Source: Ignavibacteriales bacterium (lineage in GTDB: Bacteria > Bacteroidota > Ignavibacteria > Ignavibacteriales > Melioribacteraceae). Taken from it: 64,000 bases of DNA. A program made the position numbers and the translations under genes. The stretch covers positions 2,418,001 through 2,482,000 of the forward strand of contig JAPLFG010000003.1 of the NCBI GenBank assembly GCA_026390795.1, read 5' to 3'. Positions 1-9,459 of this stretch are shown here, one piece after another. The stretch's first letter is position 1; every line of letters starts with the position of its first letter. A model generated the notes under the pieces. That model saw only the letters and a program-made list of their open reading frames with translations. It was not told where the DNA came from and ran no database searches.

Positions 1-289
1 CGTGCGGTATTGCGTAATGTACATGCATCAAATCCAAGTCCTCGAATTCAAATACTTCCAGCATCTTGCTTGTCAAAGCTAAATCATACAGAGAATGTTC
101 AAACAATGGATAGGTGCTAAGTTCTACTTCGTGAAAGAAAACATTTTCATAAAATCCGGTTAGTCTATGAGGAATGGCGTAGCTGATAAAATGAACTTGA
201 TGTCCAAGTGCCGCTAAAGCTAAACCCAATTCTGTTGCTACAACGCCGCTGCCGCCGTAAGTGGGGTAACACGTAATTCCAATTTTCAT
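1..289 (-). CDS. bshA: N-acetyl-alpha-D-glucosaminyl L-malate synthase (bacillithiol step 1), partial
   Basis: Only the first 96 codons are present; the gene runs off the left edge of the window. It starts with ATG at 289 on the reverse strand. The N-terminus has the GT4 glycosyltransferase opening CYPTYGGSGVVATE, followed by HFISYAIPHRL and LDLMHVHYAIPH, a combination that I recognise as BshA rather than a generic GT4 enzyme. BshA joins UDP-GlcNAc to L-malate in the cytoplasm, the first step of bacillithiol synthesis. It is divergent from the PfkB kinase at 388, with about 100 bp between the starts. A bacilliredoxin at 29993 fits a bacillithiol-using cell. The C-terminal half, with the catalytic E-x7-E region, is not visible. 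Confidence 0.88.
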   Translation of the reverse strand, partial: MKIGITCYPTYGGSGVVATELGLALAALGHQVHFISYAIPHRLTGFYENVFFHEVELSTYPLFEHSLYDLALTSKMLEVFEFEDLDLMHVHYAIPH

Positions 290-387
290 TCTGTCTTTCT
301 ATCTTTATTGATATGAATATAATTCACTATTTTATATCTAAACAACTACGTTTATAATTACGTTCAAAATACGTTTTTTTTAATTCA

Positions 388-1263
388 ATGAAAATTTTGC
401 TCATAGGACATTCAATTATCGATCACTTTGAAGAACTCAATAGTGAAATCTCCAGACCAGGAGGAATATTTTATTCAACTATCGGAATATTGTCTCTAGC
501 CAAGCCGGAAGATGAAATCTTTCTTCTTACAAGTATGAATGAAAAATCATTTCATCTTTTTGAAAGTCTCTATTCAAAAATTAATAAGACGTTCATAGAC
601 ACAGTCGAAAATATGCCTGAGGTTATTCTTAGAACTTCGGGTTTGGGGGAGCGAAAAGAAACATATGAAAATTTGTCATCGCAGCTTATAATAGAAAAAA
701 TTGGAGATTGGAATCAGTTCGACGGAATCCTAATAAATATGATTACCGGATTTGATATTTCTCTTGATCAATTAAAAACGATTAGGAAATATTTTAAAGG
801 CATAATTTATTTTGACATTCATACACTTTCACGGGGAGTTGGTGCGAATATGGAACGAGAATTCCGCCCGATCCCCCAAACCTATGAATGGCTTACTAAC
901 ATTGATATTCTTCAATGTAATGAGAGCGAACTAAATACAATAGTTCAAAACATGGACGAATTTAATTCCGCAAAAGAAATTCTCCGATTCGGACCCAAAA
1001 TACTCATCATCACAAAAGGAGAGAAAGGAGCACAAACTTATTTTCTTGAAAACGGAGAAATCAAATCACTTTTTCTAAATGCTGAACAAGTTGTAACAGT
1101 TAATAAAATTGGCTGTGGCGATATTTTTGGGGCGGTCTTCTTTTATTCATATATTTCTACAAGAGATGTAAGTAAATCACTTAATAAGGCAAATAAAGCG
1201 GGAGCTATTGCAGCCACAACAAAAAATTTAACGACGGAAAGATTAATAAAACTGAATGATTAG
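388..1263 (+). CDS. PfkB/ribokinase-family sugar kinase
   Basis: A 291-residue protein of the PfkB (ribokinase-like) fold. The C-terminal signature NKIGCGDIFGAVFF, at about residues 240-253, matches the PfkB motif in which the Asp of GCGD is the catalytic base; ILIITKGEKGAQ at about 206-217 is the usual strand before the ATP site. The N-terminal part has the PGGIFYST segment expected for the substrate pocket. The sugar is not deducible. The gene overlaps the next one by 8 bp, so the two are probably translationally coupled, and the pair may make or recycle an activated deoxysugar or heptose-like precursor; that pairing is inference. It is transcribed away from bshA. Confidence 0.8.
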   Translation: MKILLIGHSIIDHFEELNSEISRPGGIFYSTIGILSLAKPEDEIFLLTSMNEKSFHLFESLYSKINKTFIDTVENMPEVILRTSGLGERKETYENLSSQLIIEKIGDWNQFDGILINMITGFDISLDQLKTIRKYFKGIIYFDIHTLSRGVGANMEREFRPIPQTYEWLTNIDILQCNESELNTIVQNMDEFNSAKEILRFGPKILIITKGEKGAQTYFLENGEIKSLFLNAEQVVTVNKIGCGDIFGAVFFYSYISTRDVSKSLNKANKAGAIAATTKNLTTERLIKLND

Positions 1264-2170
1264 CGGTGATTTAATAAAAAAGAGAATATTAATAATTGGT
1301 TCAAACGGAATGCTGGGGCAGCGGCTTGCTGAATTTTTTCGCTCTGACGATAAAATTGAACTCCTCTGCGCGTCTGTGGAAAATGAATCTCTCATTCCTG
1401 AAGTCAATTATAAGCAATTGGACATTAGACAAAAAAATGAAGTTCGCGAAATCATTCTTAACTTCTTTCCGGATTTCGTTATAAATACCGCTGCTTACAC
1501 CAACGTTGATAAATCTGAAACTGATAAGGAAACTGCATGGAAAATTAATGTTAACGGTCCGGAAAATATTGCACATTACTGCTGGACTATTGACGCACAT
1601 CTAATTCATTTATCAACGGATTATATTTTTGACGGAAAGAACGGACCTTACACCGAGGTAGATAAACCATGTCCAATTAGTTATTACGGAAGAACTAAAC
1701 TTGCAAGTGAAAACTCTATCCGGACTAGCGGTGTGCGATTTACAATTATTCGTACAAATATTTTGTATGGAGCTGCTAAATTCGGTCGCAATGATTTTGT
1801 TAAATGGGTTTTAACTTCTCTAAGTTCCGGTCAAACAATTCGCATTGTTACAGATCAGATCGGCAACCCAACATATATTGATGATATTGTCTCTGCTATA
1901 AATAAAGTAACTGAATTTAAAATGGAAGGAATCTACAACATCGGCGGTATTGAAATGTTGTCAAGATTTGATTTCACACAACGCATTGCCGGATATTTCA
2001 ATTTAGACAAAAAGTTAATTTTGCCGATCCTTACTAAAGATCTTAACCAACCCGCACATCGCCCTCTAAAATCCGGACTTATTACGCTCAAGGCTGAGAC
2101 CGAACTTGAATATAAACCAAAATCGATAGAGACAAGTTTCCAGCTTATCAAAAATGAGCTGAATTTATAA
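1256..2170 (+). CDS. rfbD: dTDP-4-dehydrorhamnose reductase-like (RmlD family)
   Basis: A 304-residue short-chain dehydrogenase of the RmlD type, which normally reduces dTDP-4-keto-L-rhamnose to dTDP-L-rhamnose with NAD(P)H. Visible are the nucleotide-binding turn GSNGMLGQRL (about residues 15-24), NTAAYTNVDKSE (about 76-87), HLSTDYIFDG (about 117-126) and the catalytic Tyr-Lys in YYGRTKLASE (about 142-151). The ATG at 1256 lies inside the end of the PfkB gene. No rfbA, rfbB or rfbC is next to it, so the exact sugar nucleotide is uncertain; related RmlD-fold proteins act on other substrates. Confidence 0.8.
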   Translation: MISGDLIKKRILIIGSNGMLGQRLAEFFRSDDKIELLCASVENESLIPEVNYKQLDIRQKNEVREIILNFFPDFVINTAAYTNVDKSETDKETAWKINVNGPENIAHYCWTIDAHLIHLSTDYIFDGKNGPYTEVDKPCPISYYGRTKLASENSIRTSGVRFTIIRTNILYGAAKFGRNDFVKWVLTSLSSGQTIRIVTDQIGNPTYIDDIVSAINKVTEFKMEGIYNIGGIEMLSRFDFTQRIAGYFNLDKKLILPILTKDLNQPAHRPLKSGLITLKAETELEYKPKSIETSFQLIKNELNL

Positions 2171-2281
2171 TAATCATTTTTCACTAATTCTTTAATTGAC
2201 AATTTGATCTATAATTATGAACTTGAAAATAGAATTATTGGATTTAAACCCATTCATCAAATCAGGAGGAGGAATAAAACT

Positions 2282-2641
2282 ATGAAGAAATTATTATTGG
2301 TTGTTGCAGTATTATTGTTGTTTTGTGCTAGCTCGTATGCTCAGTCTCAGGTTCAAAGCAGCTGGTTTTATTACACAAAGGATAGCCCAAACTATACACT
2401 AAATACGAATCAGGGAAAGAGAATGGTTGAGTTCGAGGTTAATTTTAGCAAACCATTCGATAAGAAACCAAAAGTTGTTATAATGCCGTCTCTTCTTGAT
2501 GCTGAAAAGGCAACCCAAGTTCGCTATAGTATAAGAGCTACCGGTATTTCCCGTGACGGGTTTGTATTACTTGCAGAAGTTTGGGGCGATACTCAATTAA
2601 ACGCCATTGGCGGATTCTGGCTTGCTCATACTGAAGAATAA
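2282..2641 (+). CDS. Small secreted protein, H-type lectin-like domain
   Basis: A 119-residue protein starting at ATG 2282, chosen because a strong Shine-Dalgarno (AGGAGGAGG, 2264-2272) lies 9 bp upstream and the protein then opens with a clean signal peptide (KKLLLVVAVLLLFCASSYAQ) cut after about residue 21. The mature part has the alternating pattern of the H-type lectin fold: VEFEVNFSKPFDKKP, then VVIMPSLLDA, then GISRDGFVLLAEVWGDT and a final FWLAHTEE. H-type lectin domains bind N-acetylgalactosamine in invertebrate lectins and occur in bacterial exported proteins. The assignment is by pattern and is moderate. The gene stands alone and is followed by a terminator. Confidence 0.6.
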   Translation: MKKLLLVVAVLLLFCASSYAQSQVQSSWFYYTKDSPNYTLNTNQGKRMVEFEVNFSKPFDKKPKVVIMPSLLDAEKATQVRYSIRATGISRDGFVLLAEVWGDTQLNAIGGFWLAHTEE

Positions 2642-2662
2642 TTTTTAATGATAATTTTAATG

Positions 2663-2700
2663 AAAAGCTGTTCCTTTTATATAAAGGGAATAGCTTTTTT
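2663..2700 (+). terminator. Rho-independent terminator after the lectin-like gene
   Basis: An AAAAGCTGTTCC arm pairs with GGGAATAGCTTTT around a short AT loop, followed by a T run, 22 bp past the stop codon at 2641. Confidence 0.75.
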
Positions 2701-2869
2701 ATTAACTCTACCCTTTATCAATTGACCGAACTGATATTTTTATTACTTACCAATCAGAAATAGTTTTGCTTCACACAAGTTTCTTATCGGATATTTAGTT
2801 ATTCTGTTTTAGATTGCGACTACAAAATTCAATGTCGTTTTTCTCAACCCTTCATCCGCCGGAGGTTGA

Positions 2870-4237
2870 ATGCTGTCACAGTTACTCAAACCAGAAATAA
2901 CAGATTTAATTCAAAATAGACAGTTCACTGCCCTCAAAGAAATTCTAATTGATTGGGTACCTATAGATATTGCAGACCTTTTTCTTTCATTACCAGAGAA
3001 TGAACAAGCAATATTTTTCCGCCTTCTTCCAAAAGATTTGGCTGCCGATGTTTTTGAATATTTTGATGTTGATGCTCAATTAAATTTGATTCAACTTCTT
3101 GGTAAAGAAGATATTGCTTCTATACTCAATGAAATGGCCGATGATGATAGAACTGCATTATTCGAAGAAGTCCCGCCAAATGTAGTTAAACAAATGATCA
3201 CTTATTTATCTCCGGAACAAAGGAAGATCTCATTACAGCTTCTTGGTTATCCGGAAAATAGCATCGGTCGTTTGATGACTCCCGATTACATTGCAGCACA
3301 ACAGAATTGGACTGTACAAGAAACTCTAAATTTCATTCGAGTCAATGGAAAAAACAGCGAGACACTGAATGTAGTTTATGTAGTAAATGAAAAAGGTGTT
3401 TTAATTGATGATATAACAATCCGCGAATTTCTTTTGTCTCCGCTTGATGATAAAGTTAGTGATCTAATGGATTTTACTTTTGTTTCATTAAAGGTAAATG
3501 ATGATCAAGAAACGGCGGTAGAAGTTTTCAAAAAGTATGATAGAATTGCTTTTCCTGTCACAGACTCAAGCGGCGTACTCGTAGGAATTGTTACTGTAGA
3601 TGATGTTCTGGATATTGCGGAAGAAGAAGCTACTGAAGATATTCAAAAAATTGCCGCAGTAGAAGCGTTTGACGAGCCCTATACGGACATTTCCTTATTT
3701 AAGATGATTAAAAAAAGGGCTGGCTGGTTAAGCATTCTTTTCTTAGGCGAGATGTTAACAGCTTCAGCCATGCAAATTTTTCAGGATGAAATTCAAAGAG
3801 TAGTTTTATTGGCTCTTTTTATTCCTCTCATCATTTCCAGCGGTGGAAATTCAGGTTCACAAGCTACAACACTTGTTATTAGAGCACTTGCCTTAAAAGA
3901 AATAACTTTAAAAAGCTGGTTCTTCATTTTTAAAAGAGAAATATTAACCGGCTTGGTTTTAGGTATTATTCTTGCTTCAATTGGGTTTGTAAGAATTTCA
4001 GTATGGCAATCTGTGGGGCATTATTACGGCAATCAGTGGTTTTTACTTGCACTTACAGTAAGTGTTTCATTAGTAGGTGTTGTTACGTGGGGAACATTAA
4101 TGGGTTCGATGCTACCATTGATAATTAAGAAACTTGGTTTTGACCCGGCAACTTCTTCTGCTCCTTTTGTTGCAACCCTTGTTGACGTTACCGGATTGAT
4201 AATTTATTTTTCGGTTGCACTGATTATTTTATTATAG
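2870..4237 (+). CDS. mgtE: Magnesium transporter MgtE
   Basis: A 455-residue inner-membrane Mg2+ channel/transporter of usual length. Domain order fits MgtE: an N-terminal superhelical domain (about residues 20-125, including FRLLPKDLAADVFEYFD and LNEMADDDRTALFEEVPP), two CBS domains (about 130-255), a connecting helix, and five membrane helices from about 285 to the end with SSGGNSGSQATTL, the segment lining the ion pathway. The family senses cytoplasmic Mg2+ through the N and CBS domains. The ATG has an excellent SD (CCGGAGG) just upstream. No Mg2+ riboswitch could be recognised in the 170 bp leader. The orphan at 4267 starts 29 bp downstream and is probably cotranscribed. Confidence 0.96.
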   Translation: MLSQLLKPEITDLIQNRQFTALKEILIDWVPIDIADLFLSLPENEQAIFFRLLPKDLAADVFEYFDVDAQLNLIQLLGKEDIASILNEMADDDRTALFEEVPPNVVKQMITYLSPEQRKISLQLLGYPENSIGRLMTPDYIAAQQNWTVQETLNFIRVNGKNSETLNVVYVVNEKGVLIDDITIREFLLSPLDDKVSDLMDFTFVSLKVNDDQETAVEVFKKYDRIAFPVTDSSGVLVGIVTVDDVLDIAEEEATEDIQKIAAVEAFDEPYTDISLFKMIKKRAGWLSILFLGEMLTASAMQIFQDEIQRVVLLALFIPLIISSGGNSGSQATTLVIRALALKEITLKSWFFIFKREILTGLVLGIILASIGFVRISVWQSVGHYYGNQWFLLALTVSVSLVGVVTWGTLMGSMLPLIIKKLGFDPATSSAPFVATLVDVTGLIIYFSVALIILL

Positions 4238-4266
4238 ATGATTTCATCCAATAACTTGAGATTAAA

Positions 4267-4977
4267 ATGGCTTCAGAACAATTTGAACTATTTGTAATTC
4301 TGCTCAAACTTAAATCTTATTTAATTAGTCTGCTGGATGATCCTTCACTGGATTATAACAGCTTTGACTATACTGAAGAATATTTGCTTAGAAAATACCC
4401 AGACAGAAAAGAGGAAGTGTTGGGAATGCTGATGGCAAATAAAATTGAGAGCGATGCTCAAATTGCTTTCTCTGAAAATATACAGCAAAAGTTCAAGGAG
4501 ATTGTGATTGGCCTTGATTCACCACACAAGCTTTCTGAAATACTGGATAAATTCCAAATAGAAGCAATTAACGATACACTCAGAGAAAAAACGTTAGACG
4601 ATATTAAACTGAACCGTGAACAAAAACTTAAAGAGATAGTTTCTGTTTTACTTCAACTTGCCAGAATCTGGACAAGACGAAATGAAATTGAAAATAATAT
4701 TGAAGACTTCTCACTTTTAGATGAAGAAGAGGTAATTCGTCCCGAGGAATTGGAAGAATTGGGGCAACTCGATTTTGAGACGTCGGTTTCATATAATACA
4801 ATTTCAAAGCTAACGGAAATTTATTTAGAGCAACTAGCGGAATATTATTTCAGATTTGGCGGAGATATCTCTTTAGTTAAGCTTTTAGACAGTGTGGATG
4901 AATTTAAACGTCTTGTGTCAAATAAATACCGGGATCTTTTTAACGAACATGGATTAGATCCTAACAAGTTTCAATAA
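4267..4977 (+). CDS. Unrecognised acidic, mostly helical protein
   Basis: A 236-residue soluble protein that I do not recognise. It has no signal peptide or membrane segment, is rich in Glu, Leu and Lys, and reads as almost all alpha-helix, with an acidic stretch LLDEEEVIRPEELEELGQ near residue 155. It lies 29 bp behind mgtE on the same strand, so the two are probably cotranscribed, but nothing in the sequence ties it to magnesium. It ends with a short helical segment (LLDSVDEFKRLVSNKYRDLF). It is a complete reading frame with codon use like its neighbours. Confidence 0.7.
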   Translation: MASEQFELFVILLKLKSYLISLLDDPSLDYNSFDYTEEYLLRKYPDRKEEVLGMLMANKIESDAQIAFSENIQQKFKEIVIGLDSPHKLSEILDKFQIEAINDTLREKTLDDIKLNREQKLKEIVSVLLQLARIWTRRNEIENNIEDFSLLDEEEVIRPEELEELGQLDFETSVSYNTISKLTEIYLEQLAEYYFRFGGDISLVKLLDSVDEFKRLVSNKYRDLFNEHGLDPNKFQ

Positions 4978-5025
4978 ATGAGATTATTAAAAATCAGTAT
5001 AGCTACAATTTGTCATTTTAAATCT

Positions 5026-5301
5026 CTAATCAAAACTTTTACGCCAGCTCCTCATTAAAAAGCCTGTAATCAGTAATGCAGTTCCTATCAGCGAAACTTT
5101 AATGTATTGATCCGAATAAAAATAATATCCGCCAATTGCTACAGGTATATTCTGAATTTCCAGAGGAGTAAGTCCTTCACCTCTGGCAATTTCAACTTTG
5201 TAACTTATATGGAGTAGAGCATAAGCTAAAATTACACCGCCCTGCAAAAAACAGACTATATCTACAAGTGCAAATACAATAACGGACATTATCTTTTTCA
5301 T
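5026..5301 (-). CDS. Small two-helix membrane protein, unknown
   Basis: A 91-residue protein with two hydrophobic segments: residues about 4-30 (MSVIVFALVDIVCFLQGG and on) and about 68-85 (VSLIGTALLITGFLMRSW), ending in a basic tail. A GAGG Shine-Dalgarno precedes the ATG at 5301. It sits just downstream of the tRNA-Arg gene on the same strand and converges on the orphan at 4267. I do not recognise the family, and no function is claimed. Confidence 0.55.
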   Translation of the reverse strand: MKKIMSVIVFALVDIVCFLQGGVILAYALLHISYKVEIARGEGLTPLEIQNIPVAIGGYYFYSDQYIKVSLIGTALLITGFLMRSWRKSFD

Positions 5302-5329
5302 TTGAACCTCATTAATTGAGTAACATTAG

Positions 5330-5403
5330 TACCCCCGAGAGGAATCGAACCTCCGACCAACAGTTTAGGAAACTGCTGCTCTATCCTTCTGAGCTACGGG
5401 GGC
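5330..5403 (-). tRNA. tRNA-Arg (anticodon CCU)
   Basis: The reverse strand folds as a 74-nt cloverleaf: acceptor GCCCCCG paired with CGGGGGT (one G-U), a D arm with GCTCAGAAGGATAGAGC, anticodon stem GCAGT/ACTGT around loop TTCCTAA (anticodon CCT in DNA), and a T arm with GGTTCGATTCC. The discriminator base is A. The 3' CCA is not encoded, so it must be added after transcription. It reads AGG codons. Confidence 0.95.
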
Positions 5404-5549
5404 GGCTATTTCTTTTCTAATTAACAAGAATTTTATGCAGAATAGACTTAATTCTAAAGCATAATTTTCGAAAGGAAATATAACCATTGGATTATAGAAT
5501 AAAAAATTAGCTCAATATTGTAGTTTCAAGCTGATTCAGAAATGTTAAA

Positions 5550-6913
<1,364 letters not shown>

Positions 6914-6932
6914 TAAGGTATAAATTAAATAT

Positions 6933-6965
6933 AAAAGCCCCCGCTTATGGCTGGGGCTTTTTTGT
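6933..6965 (+). terminator. Rho-independent terminator after eno
   Basis: AAAAGCCCC and GGGGCTTTTTT arms flank an 11 nt loop; it lies 20 bp after the eno stop codon. Confidence 0.88.
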
Positions 6966-7007
6966 CCTATTCAAACTTCATAATAAAATTGGCTTATTGA
7001 GGTCTTT

Positions 7008-8390
7008 ATGCCGCACCACACTATTAAAACTATTAACGAGTTCATCAAGAAGAATAAGATTGAATTTATTGATTTAAAATCCATTGACCTTTCCGGTAGA
7101 CTTCATCACATCTCGCTTCCGGTTTTTGATAACATAATTACCAAACTTACAACTGAAGGAGTGGGATTCGATGGATCCAGCTTTGGCTTTCGCAAAGTTG
7201 AAAACAGCGATATGATAATGATTCCGGATTTGGATACAGCCGTGATTGATTTATTCCGAGATGCGCCGACTTTAAGTTTTTATTCCAACATTGTTTTAAC
7301 AGATGAAAAACATTCACGCTTTTCGCAGGATGGGAGATATTTAGCAAAACAAGCAGAAACGCTTCTAAAAAAAATAACGGGTGCTGATAAATCCTGGTGG
7401 GGACCGGAATTTGAATTTTATATTTTTTCGAAAGTCGAGTACGATACCAGAACTGCAACATCATATTACCGTGTAGAGCACACGGAGGAATTTTATAAAC
7501 GGGCTTACCATGCCGCAAATCCGTTTGATCTGTATGATGACTTCCGCGATGAGGCATCAAAGCTTCTTCAAAAGTTTGGAATTAAAATTAAATACCATCA
7601 TCATGAAACTGGCGAGCGCGGTCAGCAGGAAATAGAAACTTATTTTAGCGATTTGTTAACCACTGCTGATAACATTATAACTGCTAAGTATGTTTTGTTC
7701 AATCTTGCAAAGCAGAAAGATCTTTCTCTTACCTTCATGCCTAAGCCGATGTACCAACAGCCCGGCAATGGATTGCATTTACATCTCTATCTTACTAAGA
7801 ATGGGAAGAATGCTTTCTATAAAAAGGGAGAATATGGTAATATGAATGAGCTTGGCAGATTTTTTATCGGTGGAATGTTGAAACATGGTCCCGCTCTCTC
7901 TGCATTTACAAACCCAAGTACAAATTCATATAAACGATTAGTCCCTGGATTCGAAGCTCCGGTCGCATTAACATATGGTCGAGGCAATAGGGCTTCTGCT
8001 ATCAGAATCCCTAAATATGTTTCTAATCCAGATGAAACACGTTTTGAATACCGTCCGCCTGATGCAACGATCAATCCATATTTATGTTTAACTGCAATGC
8101 TTCTTGCCGGCATAGATGGAGTAGTAAATAAAATCGATCCGGTTAAAGAAGGATTTGGACCTTACGACAAAAATTTTCTTGATGAAGAGCATAAAGAAAA
8201 AATTCACTTTTTGCCGAGGAACTTGAATGAGGCGCTCGATGCACTTCAGGCAGATAATGACTTTTTGAAACGAGGAAATATTTTTAGCGATGAGTTGCTT
8301 CAGCAATGGGTTAATTTAAAAGAAGATGAAATACATGCAATCGGAACGATGCCGCACCCGTTCGAATACAAAATGTATTTTACTCTTTAG
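7008..8390 (+). CDS. glnA: Glutamine synthetase, type I
   Basis: A 460-residue type I glutamine synthetase (glutamate + NH3 + ATP to glutamine). Family motifs are in order: the N-terminal beta-grasp with FDGSSFGFRKVENSDM (about residues 52-67), metal ligands in WGPEFEFYIF (about 128-137), HHETGERGQQEIE (about 198-210), NGLHLHLYL (about 247-255), NRASAIRIP and FEYRPPDATINPYL near 325-360. The region that carries the adenylylated Tyr in proteobacterial enzymes reads KNFLDEEHKEKIHFLP and has no Tyr, so control by adenylylation is unlikely. It stands alone between the eno terminator and the GT9 genes. A gamma-glutamylpolyamine ligase is a less likely alternative. Confidence 0.9.
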   Translation: MPHHTIKTINEFIKKNKIEFIDLKSIDLSGRLHHISLPVFDNIITKLTTEGVGFDGSSFGFRKVENSDMIMIPDLDTAVIDLFRDAPTLSFYSNIVLTDEKHSRFSQDGRYLAKQAETLLKKITGADKSWWGPEFEFYIFSKVEYDTRTATSYYRVEHTEEFYKRAYHAANPFDLYDDFRDEASKLLQKFGIKIKYHHHETGERGQQEIETYFSDLLTTADNIITAKYVLFNLAKQKDLSLTFMPKPMYQQPGNGLHLHLYLTKNGKNAFYKKGEYGNMNELGRFFIGGMLKHGPALSAFTNPSTNSYKRLVPGFEAPVALTYGRGNRASAIRIPKYVSNPDETRFEYRPPDATINPYLCLTAMLLAGIDGVVNKIDPVKEGFGPYDKNFLDEEHKEKIHFLPRNLNEALDALQADNDFLKRGNIFSDELLQQWVNLKEDEIHAIGTMPHPFEYKMYFTL

Positions 8391-8454
8391 TATTAACAAG
8401 AAGTTCAATTTATTGTGAACAGTTTTTAGAAAACTATAACGACTTATTTCATTT

Positions 8455-9459
8455 GTGAAAATTCTTGTAATTAATACAAAATTTCTTGGAGATTTGATTG
8501 TCTCAACACAGGGACTCAATGCATTAAGAAAAAAAAATCCAAACTCCGAAATAGTTTTGATTACAAGAAAAGGTTACGAGGAAACACTAAGGAATAATCC
8601 GAACATCGACCGGATTATTCCTTTTGATTTTAGTGTGAAAAAGAAAAATATCTTCAGCAGAATTTCCTCTGAAATTAAGTTTATCTATCAGATCCGAAAA
8701 GAAAGATTTGACGTTATTATAGCACTGCATCCCGGAGACCGGATTGCGTTTTTAGCATGGCTCAGCGGAGCCAAGATTAGAATTGCCCCCCGCAAACAGC
8801 CATTTAATTTTCTTTTTAATGTTCTGGTTGATGTTGAAGAAGATTCAATCAGCTATTTGGATTATTACAATAAATTAATAATTGCTTTTACAAAAGAATC
8901 TATCAAAGGGAATACCGAATTTTTTGTGAGTGAACCGGATTCAGTTTGGGCTGATGAATTTCTAAAAGAGAACAATGTTAACAGAGACGATTTGATTATT
9001 GGAATTCATCCTGGTGCCAGCGAACCAACTAAAATTTGGCCATCAGAAAATTTTGCCGACCTTATTCAAAAACTTTTCTCGACATATAATTCAAAAATCT
9101 TTCTTATTGCTGGTCCAAATGAAGAAAAAATCGTTGATACTATTTCAGCTAAATTAAACAATGAAAATCTTGTTGTATATAAATCCACAGATGTAAATCG
9201 TTCAGCCGCCTTGATTAAAAAGTGCAGAATATTTATATCGAATGATACCGGAACTCGTCATCTTTCAGTTGCACTTAGGACTCCTGTAATTGCGTTAATG
9301 CCGGATGATAATCAAAAATGCTGGAATTTTTATGAGGGCTCAGATAATCATTTTGTATTAACGGGCAAAAGAACCTATCCTATAAACGGAGTTCCATTTC
9401 TTGGTTCAATTACAGTTGATGAAGTCTTCAACAAAGTAAACGAAGTTTTGAATAAATGA
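8455..9459 (+). CDS. Glycosyltransferase family 9 (heptosyltransferase-like), first copy
   Basis: A 334-residue GT9 enzyme starting with GTG. The N-terminal Rossmann half opens MKILVINTKFLGDLIVS, the usual GT9 start with the Gly-Asp of FLGDL; the second half has GIHPGASEPTKIWPSENFADL, the nucleotide-sugar site (HPGAS...W), and RIFISNDTGTRHLSVAL, the family's D-TG-xxH motif. GT9 proteins add ADP-heptose or related sugars to lipopolysaccharide cores at the inner face of the inner membrane. The gene overlaps the next GT9 gene by 4 bp, so the two are one unit. Confidence 0.85.
   Translation: MKILVINTKFLGDLIVSTQGLNALRKKNPNSEIVLITRKGYEETLRNNPNIDRIIPFDFSVKKKNIFSRISSEIKFIYQIRKERFDVIIALHPGDRIAFLAWLSGAKIRIAPRKQPFNFLFNVLVDVEEDSISYLDYYNKLIIAFTKESIKGNTEFFVSEPDSVWADEFLKENNVNRDDLIIGIHPGASEPTKIWPSENFADLIQKLFSTYNSKIFLIAGPNEEKIVDTISAKLNNENLVVYKSTDVNRSAALIKKCRIFISNDTGTRHLSVALRTPVIALMPDDNQKCWNFYEGSDNHFVLTGKRTYPINGVPFLGSITVDEVFNKVNEVLNK

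Noticed and set aside
2204-2281. Longer N-terminus for the lectin-like protein
   Set aside because: It would place 26 residues in front of a perfect signal peptide, and the AGGAGGAGG Shine-Dalgarno lies inside the extension.
2701-2869. Magnesium riboswitch ahead of mgtE
   Set aside because: I could not identify any conserved M-box elements; the leader is short and AT-rich.
5330-5403. tRNA-Arg as an integration site for a mobile island
   Set aside because: There is no integrase and no repeated tRNA 3' end nearby; flanking genes are ordinary.
7008-8390. Gamma-glutamylputrescine synthetase instead of glutamine synthetase
   Set aside because: The NH4+-binding and catalytic motifs follow glutamine synthetase, and no polyamine degradation genes are adjacent; it is kept only as a weak alternative.
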